Below, one piece after another: positions 8,820 to 18,054 of a DNA stretch of 28,562 nt. The notes beneath the pieces are model-generated. The model was not told where the DNA came from. It saw only the letters and a list, made by a program, of their open reading frames with translations, and did not search any database. The stretch spans positions 1-28,562 of the forward strand of contig NW_005178557.1 of assembly GCF_000350225.1 (NCBI RefSeq), in the 5' to 3' direction. The position numbers were made by a program, and so were the translations under genes. Source of the DNA: Chondrus crispus (taxonomy: Eukaryota; Rhodophyta; Florideophyceae; Gigartinales; Gigartinaceae). Position 1 is the stretch's first letter; each line of letters begins with the position of its first letter.

Positions 8820-9211
8820 CCAGCCTTCCTTTTCTTTTAATTCTGCCACATCCAGAGTCTATATCAGAAGAGTCAGCTCTCGGTCAAGCCATTGATCTTG
8901 GATTAGGGGATTTTGCGGCATTTACTGGCATTGAGCAAGATCAATTTAACGGTGATTCAGATAGTGAGGACGATCGCTCTACTGTGCCAGCGAAAGACCG
9001 GACAGGACGCAAACCGTCGCTTGCTCGGTATCGCGGAACATTAGAAGCTCTATCTAACGAACTCAGTTGTATTATGACGGACGCGAATCTAGTTCAATCG
9101 GGGCTGCCTTCGACCATCAAGTCACTTCTGTATGAGGAACAAAGCCGCGTAAGGAGGCTTCAGCGTTCGAATCTGAGGCAAAATCGTATGGATGGCTTCT
9201 GTAGTCTTTGA
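8820..9211 (+). pseudogene. Possible C-terminal relic of a DDE transposase
   Basis: An open frame reads LPHPESISEESALGQAIDLGLGDFAAFTG, an acidic stretch, then a Lys/Arg-containing segment ending RVRRLQRSNLRQNRMDGFCSL and TGA. No ATG begins it upstream. The acidic stretch followed by a basic coil and a short RQ-x-x-x-(D)-x-F tail recalls the C-termini of pogo/Tigger-like transposases (RQTTLDSFF type). No DDE catalytic motif is visible, so the assignment is tentative. The 20-bp inverted pair 8520-8539/9429-9448 brackets it. Confidence 0.3.
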
Positions 9212-9680
9212 TGGTTCGTTTCTAGTGCGCATTTCGGCCTCGATAAAATGAACTCTGGGGTTTTCATGTTTTTGTATGTTCATGGTATCGCGTAGTTCAT
9301 TCTATAGAGTCTAGTTCACGTTAAAAATACGAAAACGTTGATTCTGGGCCAAAAAAGCGGGGTGGCGCCTCCCTCATAGTCCTCCGGTTCAGTGTACCGA
9401 GACAGTTCATCATATCAGGTACGCAGCTTATCGAGACTTTACTCTGTAGTTTTGATAGCGAGGGACTACTGTAGTGGCTATTATGTTGGTCGGGCTACTC
9501 TTTTGCTGCGGTTATGTACTGCCACAAGAGCGCGCCAGGGACTTACCCGTCTTACATGGACGCACCCGCCATAGCGTAGCGAATCATCTTCATGTCCACC
9601 GTAATCACATAATCTCAAACCTGGTCTGGAAGTGCAGGAAATTGCTTTTTTATTGTTAGGACCCTGTCAGTATTGGAACT
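9212..9680. other. Non-coding stretch downstream of the MTase-SET gene
   Basis: No gene is supported. It contains the right arm of the inverted pair above and the 3' flank of the minus-strand gene ending at 9681. Confidence 0.45.
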
Positions 9681-12665
9681 TTACATGGAATCCCCACCGT
9701 TACCGTTGCTGTGGTAGACGAAGCCCTCTATACCGTAGTCTACGAAAATTTCAGATCCTGGACTGATTAGGGTCTGTGCTTCCACGACCAAAATAGTCGG
9801 CTGGACTAATTGGGACGGATGAGTGGGAGCTTGCGGTGCCATTAACCTTGCGTTTTGTGGGCGGGGAAACAGCAGCTGCCCCTGTCTGTGTGCTTCGAAT
9901 TCTTCGTCGTCGTGGTGATAGCGCGCGTCGTTGATGTAACCACCCATTGTGAATGGTGGAGGGACAACGCATATTGCCTTTCGACCGTTCAGCAGGTCCT
10001 TGACGGCGTTGAATCCGTGTCCGCGTATGTTCACTTGCAGCGCATATTTGTTGTAGCGATGTATGTCTACCCCGAGTACACCGCCGCCATATTTCTTTGC
10101 CATCTGCCTGCGCTTTCCGAGATCGTGGTATACCAACGTACCAAAGTACGAACAGATTAGGTCCCCCTTCTGAAAAGTCTTTGCCGCAAATACACCCTGA
10201 CCAGCCATTTGGTGCTTGATGGTTGAGGTTGCGACGAACAAACCGTTGGCAGCTGCATCAATCTGCAAAAGTTGTTTCGTGTCTGATTGTTCAAGCAGGC
10301 CTTGGTATTGACGGGGCCATTCATGGAATGGCTTGTTCATGCAGTCAATCAGGAATCCTCGATTATCCCAAGTGGATGCTAGATGAGACAGAATATGGTC
10401 GGGGAAGCATTGGTATGGTGGCATTCCTTTTGGAGCGTTCCACCTGGGATCAAGCATCTCTGGAGGGGCGTACTGTTCATGCACAGAACAAACTAAAGGA
10501 AGGAACTTCGACAATAGTTTGATATCTGTGGCCTTGGTAGCAATGGCTGATGCTGTTCTTCGTAAGACATGGTTGGAAGCCACAGCAAAGCATGCCTCAT
10601 CTACTTCGCACCCGACAAATCTGCGATGATTGGGGAGAGTCATGCAAGCATGGGCAGTTGAGAAGGTACCGGCGAATAAATCCACAACGATATCACCTGG
10701 CTGAGAGAACCTGCAGATGAGTTCCTTGAGGAGGGCAACTGGGTTCTGCTCTGCGCGGAGAGCAAAGGTTTTTGATGGGTCGTTGCTGTTGCATCCTCGG
10801 AGCTGTTCACCGGGAAGAAGCCACATGACATTGTTAATGATGTTCTTGAAGGCCGGAAATGTTGAAGGGACGTAGTTAAAGTTCTTGTAGTTAACCATCG
10901 CTTCTTCCTCTTTGTATGTAAGACCGTTTTTCTTGATATGGACTGCCAATTCGGCCCCATTTACGAGTGAACACTTCTTTCCCGGGGGTACTGTGATGAC
11001 TGAGGGATGTCTCTCGACTATCAAGGGCATCGAATCCACAGTGAATGTGGGCGTCTTTTGGCCCCTGCCGAGGTCTGTAGTCGAGGCTTTGAACTTTCTA
11101 CGCCATGTCATGAATTGCTGTATCGAGCAGAAAATGATGCCGTGTCCACCTTTTCTAAGGACCATAGCTGCAGTTTTCACGACCTCGTCCATGTCTTCAT
11201 TTGTGAGGCAATCATGGGCCGAGTTTTTCTTGTCCGACTGTCTTCTCGTGTTATAGGGAGGGTCACATAGAAGCAATTGAGCTCCTGAAGAACTTAAAGG
11301 GTCCGTAGGTGCGATTAAATCTTCCAGCTCGATGATTTCCTCGAAGCTTGACCGGTACAGCCTCAGATATGGTTTCAGTGCATCTTCCAACTCTTCCATC
11401 TTTTTCTTTATCGCTTGGTTTGAAATCGCGCGAGTTCCATTGGCTGGGATCTTGGTAGAGAATGGTTCGAGTGGAGTCTCAGCAGCCGACCGCTCAGGTC
11501 TTACTGGAATAATGTTGCCAACAATTTCCTTGACTCGAGGGGCTGTACGTACGTAGTTTTGTACAGCTGACCGCAATCTCATCTCCGTCTCTAACTCCTT
11601 TCGAACTGTGTTGGTAAGGCGAAGCGGTATTTTAGAAAAGCGTTGAGGAACTCCTTCGTTGTGCACTTTGAACCTTACGAAACCGGGCCATTTGATGTGA
11701 GATGGCAGTGCGTAGAGCTCGTGCGCATGCGTCATTGAATGAATGTCTTGGAAGAACTCTGTGGCAAGAGTGCGTAGGCACTCATCCAGGCTGTTGGTTC
11801 TATCACAGACGTGTGCGAACGTTTCTTCTTTCGTATGTGTCAGAGAAGCATGGGGCTCAAATCGCTTCGCTTGCGAGCTTCTGAGAAAGCCTTCTGTACG
11901 TGACTGAATGACCCGAAACTGAACGAAATCCGAGGTCAACTGAAGATATGGGAGGAACATGCTTTCGACACCGTCAAAACCGAAGCTGGCAGCATACGTA
12001 TCCCACGCTCTGACCACTTGCTGAATTGCAGCTCCTATTCTAACTGCTTTTTCGGTAGTGAGGGCGCTCAAGGTTAAGCTGGGAGGGTACGAGGTCGGTT
12101 GTGCTATTGATCTTGTTATTTTCCTTTTCTTTGCAGGCCTCTCCTCGTTGATGCTCTTCGTAATGTCAATAATCACGGATACGAAAATGAGCTGCTCGAA
12201 TCGGGTGACAGGTTCCGTTTTGTAGGCGTAGGTTTTATCTTTTTTAGGCTTCGTCCATGAAAGGCCACTATCTGTGAAGAAAGAGCAAACCAAGTGCCTG
12301 TGATTTAAAGGGAATCCTTCGCGTGATGTGTGCTCGAATACGTCTCGAACTCGCCTATCGGTTTCATTGTGCATCATATCAACGGCGGCAGCAGTGCGAA
12401 AGTACAATCCATTGCTACTAGTTTGGAGCTTGGCAATGAGCTGAGTCTTTTCGTAGTTTGTGTAGTCGTTGCCTTCGGTAACAAAAAGGAGTATGTCCTT
12501 GACGGCTGATGGCATCTCCATTTCTGCACGGTTAGCGAAAACCTTCTGGACCCATTCGCAGAACTTTGCAAAAGGAAGGTCTCTGGCTTTCGCGGTGGGT
12601 TCCAAAGCATCCCAAGCATCCCGAACGGCTATTGAAAGCTTTGCAAAAGTAGTGAGCTTTGCCAT
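9681..12665 (-). CDS. DNA amino-methyltransferase (N6_N4_Mtase-like) fused to a SET domain
   Basis: This single frame of 994 residues starts at ATG 12663-12665 in a good context (ACCATGGC). The frame is open further upstream without an ATG. Residues 1-400 are an unassigned, mostly helical region with a KKRK basic patch. DPPYN at 468-472 is the catalytic motif IV of N6-adenine or N4-cytosine DNA methyltransferases. After about 150 residues, KELICRFSQPGDIVVDLFAGTF at about 646-668 matches the SAM-binding motif I of the beta class (motif IV before I, as in CcrM-like enzymes), though the usual second Gly is Phe. Residues 820-980 form a SET domain: GQGVFAAKTFQKGD, YINDARYHHD and EIFVDYG. This would let one protein methylate DNA and histone or another protein. 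The beta-class core suggests bacterial ancestry (inference). The gene is divergent from the dioxygenase-like gene. Confidence 0.85.
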   Translation of the reverse strand: MAKLTTFAKLSIAVRDAWDALEPTAKARDLPFAKFCEWVQKVFANRAEMEMPSAVKDILLFVTEGNDYTNYEKTQLIAKLQTSSNGLYFRTAAAVDMMHNETDRRVRDVFEHTSREGFPLNHRHLVCSFFTDSGLSWTKPKKDKTYAYKTEPVTRFEQLIFVSVIIDITKSINEERPAKKRKITRSIAQPTSYPPSLTLSALTTEKAVRIGAAIQQVVRAWDTYAASFGFDGVESMFLPYLQLTSDFVQFRVIQSRTEGFLRSSQAKRFEPHASLTHTKEETFAHVCDRTNSLDECLRTLATEFFQDIHSMTHAHELYALPSHIKWPGFVRFKVHNEGVPQRFSKIPLRLTNTVRKELETEMRLRSAVQNYVRTAPRVKEIVGNIIPVRPERSAAETPLEPFSTKIPANGTRAISNQAIKKKMEELEDALKPYLRLYRSSFEEIIELEDLIAPTDPLSSSGAQLLLCDPPYNTRRQSDKKNSAHDCLTNEDMDEVVKTAAMVLRKGGHGIIFCSIQQFMTWRRKFKASTTDLGRGQKTPTFTVDSMPLIVERHPSVITVPPGKKCSLVNGAELAVHIKKNGLTYKEEEAMVNYKNFNYVPSTFPAFKNIINNVMWLLPGEQLRGCNSNDPSKTFALRAEQNPVALLKELICRFSQPGDIVVDLFAGTFSTAHACMTLPNHRRFVGCEVDEACFAVASNHVLRRTASAIATKATDIKLLSKFLPLVCSVHEQYAPPEMLDPRWNAPKGMPPYQCFPDHILSHLASTWDNRGFLIDCMNKPFHEWPRQYQGLLEQSDTKQLLQIDAAANGLFVATSTIKHQMAGQGVFAAKTFQKGDLICSYFGTLVYHDLGKRRQMAKKYGGGVLGVDIHRYNKYALQVNIRGHGFNAVKDLLNGRKAICVVPPPFTMGGYINDARYHHDDEEFEAHRQGQLLFPRPQNARLMAPQAPTHPSQLVQPTILVVEAQTLISPGSEIFVDYGIEGFVYHSNGNGGDSM

Positions 12666-13150
12666 GGTAATGCTATGAGATGAAGGATGGGAGGATATAT
12701 TAGGTAGAAGGCAGGGGTGGTGATTGACTCGTGCGAGGGCGGCGTGGATTCTGTTGTCGGTAGTCTTTTTAAATTGGGGCAACAAAAGAAGTAGGAAGGC
12801 GCCGGATAGCAATCGGGTAAGTGCGACGAATGGGGAACGACGAGTGCCGACGCTGGATGGGAGACTCTTTAAAGAGTGTAGTTGTTGTTGGAAGAATGAA
12901 GGGGAATGGTCGAAAGATCTGAAGAGGGACACGGCAGTGGAAATGTGACGATAAGTCAACCGGATGAGGTGAATGGGTCGACCGAGACTTTCAAAGACGG
13001 ATTAGCGCAGTGGTCAGAGAAGGGGATCCCAAGCGTGTTTGTTGGGGTGGGGGAGGCACAGCGACGGATAACGCTAATCCTCTGATGAATCGAGGGATCG
13101 CGAGGTGGAGAATGGTCATAAAATGGGGTTTGGGCGTGCTTAGTCGGCGT

Positions 13151-13180
13151 GGGAGGGCGAGGGAGGGCGAGGGAGGGCGA
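13151..13180 (+). repeat. 10-bp tandem repeat, three units
   Basis: The unit GGGAGGGCGA occurs exactly three times in tandem, followed by a partial unit. Confidence 0.85.
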
Positions 13181-13259
13181 GGGAAAGACGTGTGGAGGCC
13201 GATGGGAAGTTGGGTTGAGATGACGTAGTACAGCGTAGTACGACATTGGTTTCAGGTGT

Positions 13260-13409
13260 AGTATGATTCGGAAATCATACTGGAAAAGAGTGGGAAATTT
13301 TATTATTAAAACATGCTTGGCCGAGTATGATTGCCGAATCATACTGGCCGGAACCCCCAAAAAATTACTGAAAAGTAGGTCTTTCCCAGTATGATTGGGC
13401 AATCATACT
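13260..13409. promoter_or_regulatory. Three 22-bp palindromes at exact 64-bp spacing
   Basis: Each site has AGTATGATT, four variable bases, then AATCATACT. The positions are 13260-13281 (CGGA centre), 13324-13345 (GCCG) and 13388-13409 (GGGC). The arms are identical in all three. The centres and the 42-bp spacers are not conserved, so this is not a simple tandem duplication. The dyads sit between divergent promoters and look like binding sites for a dimeric regulator. A lone half-site AGTATGATT is at 8648-8656. Confidence 0.75.
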
Positions 13410-13862
13410 CGAAGCGCCCGCCAGGTCGACCGACGTAAATTTTGGGGGATGAGCGGGGAATGCCCTGGCTTCCATGCGGGCTTGCGCAAGTGGAGGGCGC
13501 TGATTGGCGGGATGGAGGGGCTCAATGTAACGGGCCTTGCTGGTGGTGGCGTCCACTCTCCTACTCTATTGATGGTCCCATCAACGGCTTCCATCTCGGA
13601 TGAGTCCCCAGGCGACCGGTTGAAGAGTGTGTTGAGAGGATTTCTGTCGTTCCTGCTTTGAACGTGGGGCTTATACTAGGGGGATTCGCGACCGCTTAGC
13701 TGAATCGTTCGGGAATCGCGGGACGAGAGCTGCTGCGCATTGGAGTTGTATTTGGTTTACGTGGATCACGCTGAATCGCGACCGTTGCTTGGAATCTTGG
13801 CACGAGAGCTGTAGTGTGGCTGCGTTGAGTAAGAGTGATTCACTTTGCGTACTATCAGGCTG

Positions 13863-13870
13863 TATAAAAG
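13863..13870 (+). promoter_or_regulatory. TATA box (TATAAAAG) of the dioxygenase-like gene
   Basis: TATAAAAG ends only 7 bp before the first in-frame ATG (13878). Transcription would normally start about 30 bp downstream of the box, so translation may begin at the next in-frame ATG, 13947, instead. Confidence 0.45.
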
Positions 13871-13877
13871 CTTTGAT

Positions 13878-14390
13878 ATGGTGGACGGGAGACCAGTTGC
13901 GGATGCGGAACGTCAAGGTGGATCTGAAAGCGGTTCAGAAGGCGAAATGAACCAGGATTCGAGTCGGAAACGATTGGATAGGGGAGAAAGACGCGCTCGT
14001 GCTGAGAATGAAGAAGCAGCTGGTACCGTAGCTAGTGCTCGGACCGACAATAGCTCTGGCAATGGGGCGAGTGCTGAAAGGAGGCGCGGAGGTCGTCGTG
14101 GTCGTGGTCGTCGTGGTTCTCGCGGTGCTCGTGGTACTCGTGGCACTCGTGGTACTCGTGATGGCCGTGGTGGTGGTAGGGCGCGTGCTGCGAATGATGG
14201 GAGTGAAGGTGGAGAAGAAACGGCTTCTGTCGCAGGCAAGAGCGCCAGTGTTGCTGCACGCGGTGCGGCTGAGGATGCTGCGTCCATGGGCAGAGCAGCG
14301 GCTACGACTGCGAAACCCATATCCGTTGGACCAGTTGTTCTGCGCGTGCGCAGTCCACCTCGACCCCGAAAGAAGGGAGGCCAAACGATC
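13878..14390 (+). CDS. Arg/Gly-rich N-terminal part of the dioxygenase-like gene (runs into gap)
   Basis: The frame starts MVDGRPVADAERQGG at 13878, or at 13947 (MNQDSSRKRLD) if the TATA box at 13863 is used. It is open to the N run. It is low in complexity: an RRGGRRGRGRRGSRG-type basic Arg/Gly tract, several Gly-Thr-Arg repeats, then Ala-rich sequence and a basic SPPRPRKKGG end. Such tracts usually bind RNA or DNA or act as nuclear signals. I infer it belongs to the gene that resumes at about 14889, because strand and composition agree, but the gap prevents proof. It could also be a separate gene. Confidence 0.5.
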
Positions 14391-14698
14391 NNNNNNNNNN
14401 NNNNNNNNNNNNNNNNNNNNNNNNNNNNNNNNNNNNNNNNNNNNNNNNNNNNNNNNNNNNNNNNNNNNNNNNNNNNNNNNNNNNNNNNNNNNNNNNNNNN
14501 NNNNNNNNNNNNNNNNNNNNNNNNNNNNNNNNNNNNNNNNNNNNNNNNNNNNNNNNNNNNNNNNNNNNNNNNNNNNNNNNNNNNNNNNNNNNNNNNNNNN
14601 NNNNNNNNNNNNNNNNNNNNNNNNNNNNNNNNNNNNNNNNNNNNNNNNNNNNNNNNNNNNNNNNNNNNNNNNNNNNNNNNNNNNNNNNNNNNNNNNNN
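14391..14698. other. Assembly gap (308 N)
   Basis: This is a run of undetermined bases. The sequence immediately before it ends in GATC, and the sequence after it is a fragment of an unrelated bacterial-type gene. The true content and length here are unknown. Confidence 0.98.
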
Positions 14699-14887
14699 AT
14701 TCGCTATCAGATGTTTCATGCGATCGCCCTTCTCCTCGTCGCGATCCTCATGGGCCAATACCCCGAGGCCAAAGGTCTTGCCACGGTGGGCTGGTGCTTC
14801 ATCGCGGGCGTTATTTTGTTCTCTGGCAGTCTCTACGGCCTTACCTTAGGGGGCATTAAGGCTTTTGGTCCAGTAACCCCTCTCGGC
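14699..14887 (+). pseudogene. DUF423 (YgdD/TMEM256-like) membrane protein fragment, probably foreign
   Basis: The frame reads IRYQMFHAIALLLVAILMG, then GWCFIAGVILFSGSLYGLTL and GPVTPLG. This matches the conserved core of the DUF423 family of small bacterial inner-membrane proteins (YQ-FH-LA, LFSGSLY, TP-GG). The match starts at the gap edge and stops exactly where CTGCAG begins, where family members continue GG. Both ends of the gene are missing. Placed inside a fungal gene and touching an N gap, it is most simply a contaminating or chimeric read; a real insertion is possible. Confidence 0.65.
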
Positions 14888-14888
14888 T

Positions 14889-17210
14889 GCAGAGTTCTGC
14901 GGGTGGCCCGTCCGTGAGTTTTTGCAGCGTACGGTAGGAAAGACGAAGGTAACAGTTGGAGAGAGCATTCGGACGGGCATGGGAAGGTTTGACGAAGGTC
15001 AGAAGATGAAGGGCGTTATGAAAACCAAGCTGACGAATCTGAAGAAGCGTCTGAAGGCATTGCCTGGAGTCGAAGACTACGAGGCTGAGTCGGAATCAGA
15101 TTCGGAGGTGGAGGGAGGATATATAACCCTCACTAACTCAGAATCGTCAGGGAGGAATGATGGCGACCATGAGCAAGAATCGGAGTCGCCTCGAGGAACA
15201 CCTCCCAATTCCAAACCAGGAGATTCATTGCGGCCGAAGCAGACTCCGGACCCTGCCCAGAACTCTGAGCTGGCTAAGGAGCCGAAACAGCCACAAGGGG
15301 ATGGGACCAAGCAAACTGAACGCTCCAGTCAGGGACCTAAGCGAAAGAGTAAAAAGCGGAACTACAGCGAGCGCGGGGAAGATGAAGAGGATTTCGAGCC
15401 CGACTCCGGAAGGGGAAGACAGAGAAAAAAGCCGAAGATTGCGGGGACGGGGAAAGATGATGTCAATCCTGCTGCCACGGATGAGGGGTCCGGGTATATG
15501 CCGCGAGATGATCTGGTGCGTGCTCTAGAAGGCTTGCCTGAGAACGAGGTTATTCGGATTATGGATGCCCTTGGTCTGGATGTCGTCTCTCGTCCGGAAA
15601 AGGAAACTGTTCGAGATGAAGGGAAGTTTGCCTCCACGGATGGAAGCGGCTTTAAAGATGAAGTTGCAGCTGTACTGCCGATAGGGTATGACGACCCGGT
15701 TCCATACGAAGGTTTAGAGCATCCGCAATGGTGCCGGTTTGCTTTTCTATTCCCTAGTCAATGGCCAAAGAAGAACCCTATTGGTCATGCTATGCCGTTT
15801 TTGGAGACGATACTCGTTCCGCATGAACACCGGGCGAACGTGTTTTTTAACAGTGCAGCCGATGTGCTTCGAGATAATCACCACTTGGTCTTCTGGCGTG
15901 CAGCGCTGAACTACCTCGTCGATCATCCACAAGAAGAGGTCGTTCCCGATGGCGATGAACGCTTTACTGAAGTCCCCAAGAACCTGCTTCCTTGGGCGTC
16001 TGCCATTGCAAATGACTACGCTGCTCTCGCATATTTCGCTGAGAAACGAGGAGAGCTTGAATCTCAGGGGTACTGAGTTCTGAGCAACTTTCTGGATGAT
16101 GGACGCAACCCGGAGAAGGTGGGGTCGGTGACAATACCGCAGATGGATGGGGACCGGCATGTTTTCTCACGTCTTCGGGCTGAAGTGCAGGCCTCTTTTC
16201 CTGGCGCTCAGGCTCTGAGGGATCCCGACAATCGCACGGTGTGGAATTGGATTGTGAATGAGGGTTTCGATGTCGATGCTGTGAAGGGTGAGAAAGGGAT
16301 TGCTCGCTACACCACTACCAATTTCGGGGTGACTACTCATCTAGAGCAAAACGCAAGCACGGTGCTGACTGCTCGGCTGAGAGCGCTTTTGGACATCCGT
16401 ATTTCGCAAGCGCTGGCGGCGTTGGTGGTATGGAAAAATAAGAGCGGTAGCGAGGAGATGTATATTCCGAAGACCGGTGGGCGGTGGTTGCTGACGGCGA
16501 AAGGGTGCAAGCGCCAGGCACTGCATACGGATTTTCCTTCTATGAGCAGAACGGACACCGTTCGTGGCAAGAGAAACCCCGGTTACTTTACTATTACCAC
16601 AGGCAGTTTAGAAGTGCCGGTCTGGGTTTGTCCGTTTTCGCATAAGACGGTATCGATGGCCCCAGAACGAGGTATTCGCGCTATGTCGAAAGGGAGTGTG
16701 GCAGGAATCCTCAGGATACCCCCGTACTCTATCTTCGTCGGTCGTGGGGACATGTTTCATGCTGGTGCCGGATATGGAGATTCAGCAGGGGAAGGGAGCT
16801 GCCTTCGATATCACCTGTATTTCGTGCCAATGAGCCATCGCTTAGAGGATGGTGTTCATATGCTCCAAAAATTTGATCCCATTATGAAGACCAACCTGGA
16901 CGACGATACGGACGAGGACGTAAATGAAGGTGAGGATGATGCAACCGGCGAGGTTGTCAGCGAAGGGGATGTGGATGGGGATGACGGTTATGTGGATGAT
17001 GTGGAAGCCGATGGGGAAGGGGATGATGTTGTAATGAAGGAGGGAGTACCTGCTACTCAGCCAGTGCAAATTCTCAAAGAGGGTAGCTCGACCGCGAAAG
17101 CTGCTGTTGGGCCTTCAGGTGGGAATCCTGTCCAATTGCCAATCCCTGATACCCAGGAACAGGAGGTCACACCAGATTTAGATGAGTATGAGGAGAAGAA
17201 ATCTGACTAG
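14889..17210 (+). pseudogene. 2OG-Fe(II) dioxygenase-like gene with one in-frame stop
   Basis: One reading frame runs from the end of the DUF423 fragment to TAG at 17208-17210, interrupted only by TGA at 16074-16076. Its first part is charged and disordered, with basic clusters KRKSKKR and RQRKKPK that could be nuclear signals. Helical segments (VRALEGLPENEVIRIMDALGL) and a globular region (HPQWCRFAFLFPSQWPKKNP) follow. After the stop come HTD at 16524-16532, FVGRGDMFHAGAGY with His at 16758-16760, and Arg at 16806-16808 in LRYHLYF. This HxD...H...R order is the iron and 2-oxoglutarate site of the dioxygenase superfamily. The C-terminus is acidic. The substrate is unknown; nucleic acid or chromatin is a guess from the neighbour. 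The stop may be a mutation, a sequencing error, readthrough, or a mark of two genes. Confidence 0.6.
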
Positions 17211-17558
17211 GGTCGAAGTAGGAATGCCTTGAAAAGTTGGTAGTACTTGTTGTAAAAGTAGACCCTGCGCGCAGCGGAGAGTAAACCTCGCGCCTTACCG
17301 GTGAGGGTGTCCTGTAAAAGATATTTTCTATTTGGGAAGTCAGGGACAGCGGAAAAGAAGGGGTTCAAGAGCGTCTACATGGGGATTTAATGGCAGGCTC
17401 TCGACTGCATGCTGAATGAGCCTGGTTGTAGGAGTATAGATAGTTGTGTAGCGCAATTTTCCCGCCCTAGGTAGTGGGCAACATGGAAAAGAACATTCTG
17501 ATCAGTTTACTTCAACCTATGTACTTTCTTGGGGCCAAGAGGGGGATATTTCATATAA

Positions 17559-17650
17559 ATAATAAAAACTGCGTGGGCATTAGCAACGCTGACCTAGAGT
17601 ACCGTTTTTTGTTAAATTGTTGTACAGCTGGTTGCCAGCCGCCGAAAAGA
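17559..17650 (+). repeat. Duplicate of the gene B leader upstream of gene A
   Basis: About 90 bp match 21285-21376 and about 1940-2033, from the AATAAAAA-TGCGTGGGCATTAGC start to CAGCCGCCGAAAAGA, with a few changes. The match ends just before the gene B start codon. Here the next bases are AGGTAAAAG, which resemble a splice donor. It may be a rearrangement scar or a shared leader for cassette genes. Confidence 0.7.
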
Positions 17651-18022
17651 AGGTAAAAGCTACGAATGGCATGTTACCTGAAAGAGGATGATACTTAAAA
17701 TAACAATTTGTTAAATTGTTGTAAGAGCCATGAATGGCATGTTGCCTGAAAGAGGAAGATATTTAAAAGAGCAATGGGAAAAGGCGGTTATTATTACGTT
17801 TGGGGAAAACATTACAATAGGAGCATGACGATAGGAGCGGTTGCGTATTTTCAATGTGTGCAATTTTCTTCATTGGGCGGTTTTGGCGTTTGAGCGATGA
17901 ACCGCATTCCATACGGCACAAGTTTTAGATGGGCGCGTCATTGACTTGGAGTAGAATAGCTTTTTTTGATATCTTCATAAGTAGAGCTTAGTAGAACTTA
18001 CATGAGGACACGATTCTGAGGT

Positions 18023-18054
18023 GGAGAGAGAGATTTAGAGAGAGAGAGAGAGAG
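18023..18054 (+). repeat. GA microsatellite upstream of gene A
   Basis: Two GAGAGA runs, split by TTTA, lie about 60 bp upstream of the gene A start codon. Confidence 0.85.

Larger units (their letters stand above)
8520..9448. repeat. 20-bp inverted repeat pair flanking the transposase-like relic
   Basis: TACAGAGTAAAGTCTCGATA at 8520-8539 is exactly complementary to 9429-9448. A 15-bp direct repeat, TACCGA(G/A)GCAGTTCA apart from one base, also occurs at 8587 and 9395. The enclosed segment holds the transposase-like frame. This is consistent with a decayed DNA transposon of about 0.9 kb. Confidence 0.5.
12666..13877. promoter_or_regulatory. Divergent intergenic region between MTase-SET and dioxygenase-like genes
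   Basis: About 1.2 kb without a supported gene lies between two divergent start codons. It holds a 10-bp tandem repeat at 13151-13180, three spaced palindromes at 13260-13409 and a TATA box at 13863. An imperfect direct repeat of about 40 bp (TCGCGACCG ... ACGAGAGCTG) occurs at about 13685 and 13775. The weak open frames inside it show no domain. Confidence 0.55.

Noticed and set aside
12666..12959. N-terminal extension of the MTase-SET frame upstream of ATG 12665
   Set aside because: The frame is open but starts at TTG with no in-frame ATG before 12665, and the ATG at 12665 has a strong ACCATGG context.
12956..13402. Minus-strand 148-codon frame upstream of the MTase-SET gene
   Set aside because: It has no ATG at its first codon, is Pro/Ser/His-rich, crosses the palindrome array and has no domain; it is better read as intergenic DNA.
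13935..14384. Minus-strand open frames opposite the Arg/Gly-rich region
   Set aside because: GC-skewed codon repeats open several frames at once; the plus-strand reading has the TATA box and a plausible protein composition.
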